Source: Alloactinosynnema sp. L-07
Lineage (GTDB): Bacteria > Actinomycetota > Actinomycetes > Mycobacteriales > Pseudonocardiaceae
Length of the DNA stretch: 64,000 nucleotides
Direction of reading: 5' to 3'
Assembly (NCBI RefSeq): GCF_900070365.1
Contig: NZ_LN850107.1
Location: forward strand, 1,302,001-1,366,000
Shown here: one piece after another, positions 47,543 through 57,200 of the stretch
Layout: every line of letters starts with the position of its first letter
How positions within the stretch are numbered: the first letter of the stretch is position 1
Notes under the pieces: generated by a model
What the model saw: the letters and a program-made list of their open reading frames with translations, nothing else
Database searches by the model: none
What the model was told of the DNA's origin: nothing
Position numbers and translations under genes: made by a program

Positions 47543-50500
47543 GTGGTGTCCGGACCCCTCATCGGTATCAGTCCGTTCGGTGGACCCGACGCGCGGTTGG
47601 TGGCGGCATTGTCGGCCGCGGGCGCGGTGGGGGTGCTGGATCTCGGCGCGGGTGACCGCCGGGCCATGGCGGAACTCGATCGGGTGACTCAGTGGACTTC
47701 GGCGCCGTTCGGGGTGCGCCTGGCGGACTGTTCGGACACTCCTGATCTGCCGGACCAAGTGGACCTTGTGGTGCTCGGCGGGGATCGGACCGACGTGGCC
47801 ACGTTCGCTGGACGTCGTGTGCTGGTCGAGGTTACGAGCCTCGCGCAGGCCCGTTCAGCGGTGGCCGCGGGCGCGTCCGGGGTGATCGCGCGCGGTCACG
47901 AGGCGGGCGGCCGGGTGGGGGAGCTGAGCTCCTTTGTGCTGCTTCAGCACCTCCTCGACGCGATCGACGTGCCGGTGTGGCTGTGCGGCGGGATCGGGCC
48001 GCAGACCGCCGCGGCGGCCGTGGTCGGTGGGGCGGCAGGCGTTGTCATCGACACCCAGCTGGCGCTGCTTCGGGAAGCGGGACCGCTGCCCGCCGGGGCG
48101 GCCGGTCTGCGTGGGATGGACGGGTCGGAGACCGTGGTGGTCGACGGTCGTCGGGTGCTGAGGGCGCGGCCGTTCGACCACGGCGGTGTCGCCGAGGTCG
48201 GTCAGGACGGGTATCTCGCCGATGAGTTCGCGCGCGCGTTCGGTGACGTCGGCGGTGTGGTGCGGGCGTTCCGGGCGGCGTTGGACGACGCGCTGCGGCC
48301 GGAATCGGCGCTCGGCGCGAACTCGGTGCTGGCAGGCAGGCTGGGTACCCGCCTGCCCGTGGTGCAGGGGCCGATGACCCGAGTCAGCGACCGGCCGGAA
48401 CTGGCCGCGGCGGTGGCCGCCGAGGGTGGTCTGCCGTTCCTGGCGCTGGCACTCGCGGACGCGGAGACGTCCCGTTCGATGTTGGCCGACGCGGCGCGAG
48501 AGCTGGGCGACCAGCCGTGGGGTGCGGGCATTCTCGGCTTCGCACCGGAGGAGACGCGGGCCGCGCAGCTCGCGGTGATCCAGCAGGTGCGGCCGACATC
48601 GGTGATCATCGCCGGTGGCCGGCCCGCGCAGGCGGCGAGCCTGGAGGCGGCCGGGATCGCCACGTTCCTGCACGTCCCGTCGCCGCGGCTGCTGACCCAG
48701 TTCCTCGACGCGGGCGCGCGCCGGTTCGTCTTCGAGGGCGCCGAGTGCGGCGGTCACATCGGGCCGCGGTCGAGCTTCTGCCTGTGGCAGGCGCAGATCA
48801 CCACGCTTGTGGACTTCCTCGACGCGCGGCCCGGCATCGAGATCGACGTGCTCTTCGCGGGCGGGATCCACGACGCGCGGTCCTCGGCGATGGTGGCGGC
48901 CATGGCCGCGCCGCTGACCCTGCGCGGCGCGGGCGTCGGTGTGCTGATGGGGACGGGCTACCTGTTCACCGAGGAAGCCGTTCGCGGCGGCGCGATCGGC
49001 GCCACCTTCCAGGACCAGGTGGTCGCGGCGGACTCGACCGCGGTGCTTGAGACGGCGCCGGGCCACCAGACGCGCTGTGTCGAAAGCCCGTTCACCGCCG
49101 AGTTCGAGCGGACTCGGGATCGCCTGCGCGAGAAGGGAACCCCGGACCGCGAGATCTGGGAGGAACTGGAGAAGCTCAACATCGGCAGGCTGCGGGTCGC
49201 CAGCAAGGGCATCCGCCGCGACGGCGCCGACCTGGTTCCGGTGGACGCCGCGGGTCAGCTGGCCGACGGCTTGTTCATGGCGGGTCAGGTCGCGGTGCTG
49301 CGCGACGCGGTGACCACGGTGGCCGAGTTGCACCACGATGTGACCGCGGGCGCCCGCGAGTTCCTCGCCGAGCGGGTCAGCGCGTTGTCCGTCTCGCGTG
49401 AACCCGTGGCGGTCGAAGCGCCCGCGCCGTTGGACATCGCGATCGTGGGCATGGCGGGCGTCTTCCCAGGTGCGCCGGACACGGCCGCGTTCTGGGCGAA
49501 CGTCCTCGCGGGGGTCGACTCGGTCACCGAGGTGCCCGCCGACCGATGGGACCCAGCGGTGCATTACTCGCCCGCGGGCGGTGGCGAGACGGTGCCGTCG
49601 AAGTGGGGCGGGTTCCTCCCGCTGATCCCGTTCGACGCGCTCGCCTACGGCATTCCGCCCGCCTCGCTGGCCGCGATCGAACCGGTCCAGCTCGTCGCCC
49701 TGGAGGTCGCGCAGCGCGCGTTGATCGACGCCGGATACGCCGGGGCGCACGCGCGGCCGTTCGACCGGTCGCGCACGGCGGTCGTGTTCGGGGCCGAGTC
49801 GGGCGGTGAGCTGTCGAACGCCGCCATGCTGCGGGCCATGCTGCCCGGCTACCTCGCCGAGGTGCCCGCCGACCTGACGGCCCAACTGCCCCAGTTCACT
49901 GAGGACACTTTCCCCGGCGTGCTGGCGAATGTGATCTCCGGTCGGATCGCGAACCGGTTGGACCTGGGCGGCGCCAACTTCACGGTGGACGCTGCGTGCG
50001 CGTCGTCGCTGGCAGCGCTTGATGTGGCGTGTCGGGAACTGGTCAGCGGCAACGCCGATCTCGCGCTGTGCGGGGGAGCCGACACCCACAACGGGATCTA
50101 CGACTACCGGCTGTTCGCCTCGGTGGGTGCGCTCTCGCCGACCGGCCGCTCCCGCACCTTCGACAGCTCGGCCGACGGCATCGCGCTCAGCGAGGGTGTC
50201 GGCTGCGTTGTCCTGAAACGACTCGACGACGCCGTGCGCGACGGTGACCAGGTCTATGCGGTAATCCGCGGCATCGGCAGTTCCAGCGACGGCCGTTCTC
50301 TCGGCCTCACCGCGCCGCGTCCCGACGGTCAGCGGGTGGCGATGGCCAGGGCGTACGCCAACGCGCGCCGGTCGCCCGCCGAGGTCGGCCTGATCGAGGC
50401 GCACGGCACCGGCACCGCGGTCGGCGACCGCACCGAGCTGGCCACGCTGACCTCGGCGTTCGAGGCGGCGGGGGCCGAGCCCGGCGGCACGGTCCTGGGC

Positions 50501-53500
50501 TCGGTGAAGTCCCAGATCGGCCACACCAAGTGCGCGGCGGGCGTCGCCGGGCTGATCAAGACGGCGTTGGCCGTCCACACCGGTACCCGGCCGCCCACCT
50601 CGCACCTGACCTCGCCCGCCACCCAGTGGTCGGCCGAGACCAGCCCATTCGCGTTCAACACCGAGGCCCGGCCGTGGGCCGCGCCGCCCGCCGAGCGGGT
50701 CGCCGGGATCAGCGGGTTCGGCTTCGGCGGAACCAACTTCCACGCTGTGCTGACCGGGCACGCGGCGCCTGCCCCACGCCATGGGCTTGACCAGTGGCCC
50801 GCGGAACTGTTCCTGCTGCGCGGTGAGTCGGACCGGTCGTGGCTGCGTGACCTGGTCAAGACCCACCCGCACGGCAGGCTGCGCGACTTCGCCCGGACGG
50901 CGGCGCGGCGCTTCGGCGGCGGTCAGGCCGTGGCGGCGTTCGTCGCCACCGATGTCGCGGATCTGCTGCGGTCGCTGGACTCGGTGAGCATTCAGCCAGA
51001 GCGGGAGCGGCCCGCGGTGGCCGTGCTGTTCCCTGGTCAGGGCAGTCAGCGCGTGGGGATGGGCGCCGATCTCTTCGTCGCGTTCCCCGAACTGCAAGCG
51101 CTGCTGGCCGACGGGCGCCGGTGGGCGGACGCGCTGTATCCGGGCGCCGCGTTCACGCAGGACGCCGCGGCCGCGCAGCGCGAGCGACTCCGCGACACCC
51201 GTGTGGCCCAGCCCGCGCTCGGGCTCGCCGACCTCGCCGCGTTCGAGTTCCTCGGCCTGGCCGGAGTCGACGTCGACATGGTCGGCGGCCACAGCTACGG
51301 CGAACTGGTCGCACTCGCGGCGGCGGGAGTCCTGCGGCCCGCCGACCTGCTGGACCTGAGCGTGACCCGAGCCGAACTGATCCTGGCCGCGGCGGGTGAC
51401 GATCCCGGTGCGATGGCCGCGGTGTCGGCCTCGGCTGACATGGTGGCGCGGGTGATCGACGGCACCGGTGTGGTGATCGCCAACCACAACTCGCCAACCC
51501 AGGTCGTGATCTCCGGCTCGACGACGGCGGTGGCCGACGCGATGGAACGGTTGCGCGTGGAAGGCTTGTCCGCCAAGCGGATTCCGGTCGCGTGCGCGTT
51601 CCACAGCCCGGTCGTGGCCGCCGCGGGGGACGCGTTCGCAGCCGCTGTCTCAGCCAGGGCGACGCGGGCCCCGGAGATCCCGGTGTGGTCGAACCGGACC
51701 GCGAGCCGCTACCCCGAGGACATCGCCGTCGAACTCGGCGCGCAGATCGGGTCGCCGGTGCGCTTCGCCGACCAGATCGCCGCGATGCACGACGACGGCG
51801 CCCGGGTCTTCATCGAGTGCGGACCCGGCCGGGTGCTCAGCGGCCTGGTCGCCGCCACCCTCGCCGGCCGTCCACATCGGACAGTCCATTTCGGGGATGG
51901 GTTGGCGGGCGCGCTGTCCGCGCTCGCGGCGCTGGCGGAGGCGGGGGTGCCGCTGCGGCCCGATCGGCTCTACCACGGTCGAGACGCCCTCGACCTGACG
52001 TCCGCGCCTGCCGCTGTGCCCGCACGCTGGACGGTGGACGGCCAAGCTGTGCGGACCGCCGCCGGTCAGATCATCGACGGTGGCGTGCGACCGGCCCGCC
52101 AGATCGCAGTCGGGTCGGCGACGCCCCGGCTCGACCCGGACGCGCTGGTCAGCGACTACTTCCGGACCACCCGCGAGTTCGTCGCGGCCCAGCGCGACGT
52201 CCTGCTCGCCTACTTCGGCGCCGATGGCGTGCCCGCGCCGGTCCGACCGGCAAGGCCTGCGGAGGTGCCTGCCGCCGAGCCCTTGGTGATCGAGGCACCG
52301 GCGGTGCGGTCGGTGGACACCATCACCGAGGTGGCCACGCTCATCAGCGAGCGCACGGGCTATCCGGTGGAGATGATCGAGCCGGACCTGGACCTGGAAG
52401 CGGACCTGTCGATCGACTCGATCAAGCGCACCGAGCTGGTCGGCGAACTGGCCGTGCGACTCGGCGAAGGACAGCTCGGCGACGGTGTGGTCGAGGAGCT
52501 GGCGAAGCTGCGCACTACCGGAGAGATCGCCACGTGGATCGATGCGCGACGCGAGCCGGTGGCCGAGCCCGTCGCGGACGCGCTGCGGATCGTCATCGGG
52601 GTGATCAGCGAGCGCACGGGCTATCCGACCGAGATGATCGAGCCCGATCTGGACCTGGAAGCGGACCTGTCCATCGACTCGATCAAGCGCACCGAACTGA
52701 TCGGCGAGTTGGCGACCCGATTCCGCGGCGGCCACCTCGATGACGGCGCGATGGAGGCGCTGTCCCGGATTCGCACGGCTGCCGGGCTCGCCGAGTGGAT
52801 CGAGGGCGGCACCGCCCAGCCCGCGGCGCCCGCCGCCGAGGTCGAGGCGCCGAAGGGCGTCGCCCCGACCCGCTACCTGCTGACGCCCGTGCCCGCGCCT
52901 GCGACGCCGACCGGGGACCTGACGGGACGCAAGTTCGTGGTCGCCGGTCTGGAAACACCGGTCGGGCAAGCGATTCGCGTGCTGTTCGCCGAGCACGGCG
53001 CCGAGATCGTCGACGATCTCGCCACGGCTGATGGCCTCCTTGATCTGGAGGCACTCGCGGCGGCGGGCGCGGACGACGATCCGACGCTGCTGCCTGAGGT
53101 CTTCCCGCGCCTGCGCGACGCCGCGCTGACGACCGGGATGCTTGTCGCTGTCACGTCCGGCCCTGTCGGTCGGGCCGCGGGTCTGCGGGGATTCTTCCGG
53201 TCCGTGGCCAGGGAATGCCCGGATGCCACGATCCGGTTGGTCGAGGTCGATCCGGGGCTGCCCGCCGCCGAGGTCGCGCATCAGATCGCGGCCGAGCTGC
53301 GGACGGTCGACCAGCACCCGGTCGTGCGGGTTGGTGTCGAACGCTCAGGGTTCACGCTGGTGGAGGCCGGTCTTGGCGCCCTCGCCGCGGCAGGCGGCGG
53401 CCCCGATGGTCAAGGCGGCGCCGAGGCCGCCGCGATGGGCCTGGGTCGGGACTCGGTGCTGCTCATGATCGGCGGCGCGCGCGGGATCACCGCCCGGTTC

Positions 53501-54265
53501 GCCGCGACCGCGGCCGCGGCTAGTGGCTGCCGGATCGTGCTGGCGGGCCGGACCGCGCTGACCGGCGACCCGGACACCCTCGCGGCCACAGACCTCGCGG
53601 GCGTCCGGTCGGCCCTGGCCGCGTCGGGTCTGCGGGATCCGGCCGAACTTGATCGGACGGCCCGCCGGGTCCTCGCGCGCCGGGAGGTCGAGGCGACCAT
53701 CGCCGACCTGCGGGCGCTGGGCAGCGAGGTCCGCTACACCACCGTCGACGCCACCGACGGTCAGGCGCTGCACGACCTGGTCAAACAGGTCCACACCGAC
53801 CACGGCAGGCTCGACGGCGTCGTGTTCGCCGCCGGGGTGATCGAGGACCGCCTGCTGCGCGACAAGACGGTCGACTCGTTCCGGCGCGTCTTCGCCACGA
53901 AGGTCGACGGCGCACGGGCCCTGTTCGCCGCGGTCGGCGACCTGCCCGGGTTCGTCGTCTTGTTCGGCAGCATCGCCGCCGTCCTCGGCAACCGCGGCCA
54001 GACCGACTACGCCGCCGCCAACGACGCGCTCGAATCCCTCGGCGCCGAGTGGGCGGCCCGGACCGGCCGCCGCGCTCTCACTGTCCACTGGGGACCGTGG
54101 GCGCCGGACTCGAAGCACGGCGGCATGGTCACCCGCGAGCTGGCCGCCGACTACGCCCGGCGTGACATCGGCTTGATCGACCCCGAGGAAGGCGCGCTGA
54201 GCCTGCTGCGGGAACTCGCCTGGGGCACCGACCCCGCGGTCGTCCACACGGCGTCGGGATGGTGA
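47543..54265 (+). CDS. PUFA-synthase-like megasynthase I: NMO-NMO-KS-AT-ACP-ACP-KR
   Basis: 2240-residue multidomain synthase. Residues about 3-235 and 270-560 are two nitronate-monooxygenase/PfaD-like flavin barrels (GHEAGGRVG in the first, ECGGHIGPRSS in the second). They are likely an enoyl reductase plus a degenerate copy. KS about 629-1060 has Cys819 (DAACASS), His954 (EAHGTGT) and His994 (IGHTKCAAG). AT about 1145-1440 has Ser1251 (GHSYGEL) and AFH at 1352-1354, suggesting malonyl-CoA. Two ACPs carry the Pfa-type motif SIDSIKR at Ser1626 and Ser1713. KR about 1960-2240 has GGARGIT and Tyr2156 (TDYAAAND). The KS-AT-ACP-ACP-KR order matches PfaA, with PfaD fused in front. GTG start with GGAGG. 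Overlaps the next gene (ATGGTGA). The product is unknown. Confidence 0.9.
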   Translation: MVSGPLIGISPFGGPDARLVAALSAAGAVGVLDLGAGDRRAMAELDRVTQWTSAPFGVRLADCSDTPDLPDQVDLVVLGGDRTDVATFAGRRVLVEVTSLAQARSAVAAGASGVIARGHEAGGRVGELSSFVLLQHLLDAIDVPVWLCGGIGPQTAAAAVVGGAAGVVIDTQLALLREAGPLPAGAAGLRGMDGSETVVVDGRRVLRARPFDHGGVAEVGQDGYLADEFARAFGDVGGVVRAFRAALDDALRPESALGANSVLAGRLGTRLPVVQGPMTRVSDRPELAAAVAAEGGLPFLALALADAETSRSMLADAARELGDQPWGAGILGFAPEETRAAQLAVIQQVRPTSVIIAGGRPAQAASLEAAGIATFLHVPSPRLLTQFLDAGARRFVFEGAECGGHIGPRSSFCLWQAQITTLVDFLDARPGIEIDVLFAGGIHDARSSAMVAAMAAPLTLRGAGVGVLMGTGYLFTEEAVRGGAIGATFQDQVVAADSTAVLETAPGHQTRCVESPFTAEFERTRDRLREKGTPDREIWEELEKLNIGRLRVASKGIRRDGADLVPVDAAGQLADGLFMAGQVAVLRDAVTTVAELHHDVTAGAREFLAERVSALSVSREPVAVEAPAPLDIAIVGMAGVFPGAPDTAAFWANVLAGVDSVTEVPADRWDPAVHYSPAGGGETVPSKWGGFLPLIPFDALAYGIPPASLAAIEPVQLVALEVAQRALIDAGYAGAHARPFDRSRTAVVFGAESGGELSNAAMLRAMLPGYLAEVPADLTAQLPQFTEDTFPGVLANVISGRIANRLDLGGANFTVDAACASSLAALDVACRELVSGNADLALCGGADTHNGIYDYRLFASVGALSPTGRSRTFDSSADGIALSEGVGCVVLKRLDDAVRDGDQVYAVIRGIGSSSDGRSLGLTAPRPDGQRVAMARAYANARRSPAEVGLIEAHGTGTAVGDRTELATLTSAFEAAGAEPGGTVLGSVKSQIGHTKCAAGVAGLIKTALAVHTGTRPPTSHLTSPATQWSAETSPFAFNTEARPWAAPPAERVAGISGFGFGGTNFHAVLTGHAAPAPRHGLDQWPAELFLLRGESDRSWLRDLVKTHPHGRLRDFARTAARRFGGGQAVAAFVATDVADLLRSLDSVSIQPERERPAVAVLFPGQGSQRVGMGADLFVAFPELQALLADGRRWADALYPGAAFTQDAAAAQRERLRDTRVAQPALGLADLAAFEFLGLAGVDVDMVGGHSYGELVALAAAGVLRPADLLDLSVTRAELILAAAGDDPGAMAAVSASADMVARVIDGTGVVIANHNSPTQVVISGSTTAVADAMERLRVEGLSAKRIPVACAFHSPVVAAAGDAFAAAVSARATRAPEIPVWSNRTASRYPEDIAVELGAQIGSPVRFADQIAAMHDDGARVFIECGPGRVLSGLVAATLAGRPHRTVHFGDGLAGALSALAALAEAGVPLRPDRLYHGRDALDLTSAPAAVPARWTVDGQAVRTAAGQIIDGGVRPARQIAVGSATPRLDPDALVSDYFRTTREFVAAQRDVLLAYFGADGVPAPVRPARPAEVPAAEPLVIEAPAVRSVDTITEVATLISERTGYPVEMIEPDLDLEADLSIDSIKRTELVGELAVRLGEGQLGDGVVEELAKLRTTGEIATWIDARREPVAEPVADALRIVIGVISERTGYPTEMIEPDLDLEADLSIDSIKRTELIGELATRFRGGHLDDGAMEALSRIRTAAGLAEWIEGGTAQPAAPAAEVEAPKGVAPTRYLLTPVPAPATPTGDLTGRKFVVAGLETPVGQAIRVLFAEHGAEIVDDLATADGLLDLEALAAAGADDDPTLLPEVFPRLRDAALTTGMLVAVTSGPVGRAAGLRGFFRSVARECPDATIRLVEVDPGLPAAEVAHQIAAELRTVDQHPVVRVGVERSGFTLVEAGLGALAAAGGGPDGQGGAEAAAMGLGRDSVLLMIGGARGITARFAATAAAASGCRIVLAGRTALTGDPDTLAATDLAGVRSALAASGLRDPAELDRTARRVLARREVEATIADLRALGSEVRYTTVDATDGQALHDLVKQVHTDHGRLDGVVFAAGVIEDRLLRDKTVDSFRRVFATKVDGARALFAAVGDLPGFVVLFGSIAAVLGNRGQTDYAAANDALESLGAEWAARTGRRALTVHWGPWAPDSKHGGMVTRELAADYARRDIGLIDPEEGALSLLRELAWGTDPAVVHTASGW

Positions 54266-57200
54266 GCGTCGCGGTGGTCGGGATGGCCGCGCTGTTCCCC
54301 GGCGCGGCCGACCTGGACGCCTACTGGCGCAACGTCACCGCGGGCGCGGACTGCGTGACCGAGGCCCCCGCTGGCTACGGCCTCGACCAGTTCCCCGCCG
54401 CGCGCGGTGGGTTCGTCGGCGAACTGGCCGAGGTCGACGTCATCGGCATGGGCGTGATGCCCGCGGCGCTGCCCAACACCGAGCCCGACCAGCTCATCGC
54501 CCTGCACGTGGCGGGCGCGGCCGTCGCCGACAGCCGCGGCGGCCTTGGCGACCCCGAGCGGGTCGGTGTGATCCTCGGCCGCGGCGGCTACATCACCGCC
54601 GGACTGGCCCGCATCGACCTGCGGGTGCGCGTGGCCCACCAGCTCGAAGTCACCTTGCGCGAGCTGATGCCGGAACTCGACGCCGACACCGTCGACCGGG
54701 TTCGGGAGCGGTTCCTCGCCCAGCTCGGCCCGCAGTCGGCCGGGTCCGAGATCGGGCTGGTGCCCAACCTCGCCGCGTCCCGCGTCGCCAACCGGCTCGG
54801 CTTCGGCGGCCCCGCCTACACCGTGGACGCCGCGTGCGCGTCGTCGCTGATCGCGATCGATCACGCCGTCGCCGAGCTGTCGAGCGGCCGGTGCGACGCC
54901 GTCCTCGCGGGCGGGATCCACCACGGCCACGACGCGACACTGTGGAGCGTGTTCTCCCGGCTGGGCGCGGTGAGCCGGTCGGGCACCATCCGCCCGTTCG
55001 ACCGCGACGCCGACGGCCTGCTGATCGGCGAGGGCACCGGGGTGGTCGTGCTCAAGCGGCTCGCCGACGCCCACCGCGACGGCGACCGGGTCTACGCGGT
55101 CGTGCGTGGGACCGGGGTCGCCAGCGACGGCGGCGGGGTCAGCCTGATGCACCCGGCGACCAGCGGCCAGGTGCTCGCGGTGCGCCGGGCGTGGGCGGCG
55201 GCCGGGCTCGACCCGGCAGCGCCCGACTCGGTCGGCTTGGTCGAGGCCCATGGCACGGCGACCCCGGCGGGCGACGCCGCCGAGGTGGCCACGCTACGGG
55301 AGGTCTTCGGGGCGGGGGAGCCCGCGGTGATCGGGTCGGTCAAGTCGATGATCGGCCACGCCATGCCCGCGGCCGGGATCGCCGGGCTGATCAAGGCGGC
55401 GCTGGCGGTCTACCACGGTGTGCTGCCGCCGACCCTGCACTGCGCCAACCCGCACCCGGAACTGGCCGAGACCCGCTTCCGGCCGCTCGCGACCGCGCGG
55501 CCATGGGAGGGCCCGCGCCGGGCGGCGGTCAACGCGTTCGGCTTCGGCGGGATCAGCGCGCACGTGGTCGTCGAGCAGGACCCGTCGTCGGTGCCGCCGA
55601 CCGTGGTGCTGCGGCTGGCCGCCGACACCCCCGCCGAACTCGTTTCCCTGTTGGACAAGGGAGTCTCAGGCGGCACCGGCCCGTGCCGCTTGTCCATTGT
55701 GGAGCCTAACCCGCGCAAGCTCGCCACCGCCCGGAGAGTTGTCGCGGCCGGGGCGCCATGGCGGGGCCGCAACGACATCTGGTTCAGCCCGCTCCCGCTG
55801 CTGCCCGCACACCCTGTCGCGTTCGTCTATCCCGGACTGGAAGCCGACTTCGCGCCCAGCGTCGAGGACATCGCCACCCGCTTCGGACTCGCCGTCCCGG
55901 ACTTGTCGGCGGACACCCTCGGCGGGCACGGCACCGCCCTGGTCGCGGTGAGCAGGCTCCTCGACACCGCGCTGCGCCGCCTGGGCGTCGAGCCGGACGT
56001 CCTGGCAGGCCATTCGATCGGCGAGTGGACCGCGATGATCGCCGCGGACATGTACGACGACGCCGAACTCGACCGCGTCCTGGCCGCCTTCGACCCCAGA
56101 ACCTTCCGCGTGCCCGACCTCGTCTTCGCCACCGTCGGCCTCGCCGCCGCGAAGCTCGAACCCAGACTGACCGGCCAGATCACCTTGTCCCACGACAACT
56201 CTCCCAACCAGAGCGTCGTGTGCGGCCCGGCCGACGAGGTCGACGCCCTGCTGGCCGAACTGCTCGACGAGCGGGTCCTCGGCCAGGTGCTGCCGTTCCG
56301 CTCCGGCTTCCACACCCCGCGCCTGGCGCCCTTCCTCGACCAGATCGAGCGCGAGTCCGAGCGGATGAGCTTGCGGCCGCCCGCGCTGCCGATCTGGTCG
56401 GCCACCACCACCGAGCCCTACCCGACCGACCCCGACGCCGTGCGCGCCCTGTTCTACCGGCACCTGCTGGAACCGGTCCGCTTCCGGCCGATGATCGAGA
56501 AGATGTACGAGTCAGGCGTGCGCGTGTTCGTCCAGGTCGGCCCCGGCCAGCTGAGTACGGTGATCGGCGACGTCCTGCACGGCCGCGACCACTTGGTCGT
56601 CGCCGCGAGTTCGGCCCGACACAGCGGGCTGGGCCAACTGGCCCGCTGTGTCGCGGCACTGTGGACCGAGGGCGCACAGGTCGACGACACGTTGCTCACT
56701 ACGCTCCCGGTCCGCCCGACCCGGACCACCCGCCTTGAGCTCGGCGGCAAGATCGTCTCCCTGGGCCAGGACGCGGCCACGCTGATCGACCGCGTCCGTA
56801 CGGAAACCGCCCTGCCCGCCGACCTGCGAACCCTGCTGGCTGAGACCGAGCGCGCGTCACTGGACGTGCTCACCGCCGCCCACGGCCCGACCCGCCCCAC
56901 GTCTTTCACCCGCGAGATGTCGCTGCGGGCCATGCCGCACCTGCGGGACCACTCGTTCTTCGAGGTGCCCGCGAACTGGCCCGATCAGCACGACGGCTTC
57001 CCCGTCGTCCCCGCCACCGAACTCCTGCGCCAGATGTCAGAGGCCGCAGAACAGTTCGCCAGTGCACAGAGTCCGAGCGCACAGAGTCCGAGCGCGACCA
57101 CTCAGAGCGCAATCACCCCGAGCGCAGCCCCCACCCTTCCCCGGGGGGACGGCCCTTGGCCAGTCTATCCGGCCGGGGTGACAAACGATCTTCGTTTGGG

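Noticed and set aside
47855..51604. Open frame of about 1250 codons antisense to the first synthase gene
   Set aside because: No recognisable domain and shadow-type composition; the plus strand encodes a complete multidomain synthase.
54259..55600. Chain-length factor at the start of the second synthase subunit
   Set aside because: The active-site cysteine and both histidines are present.
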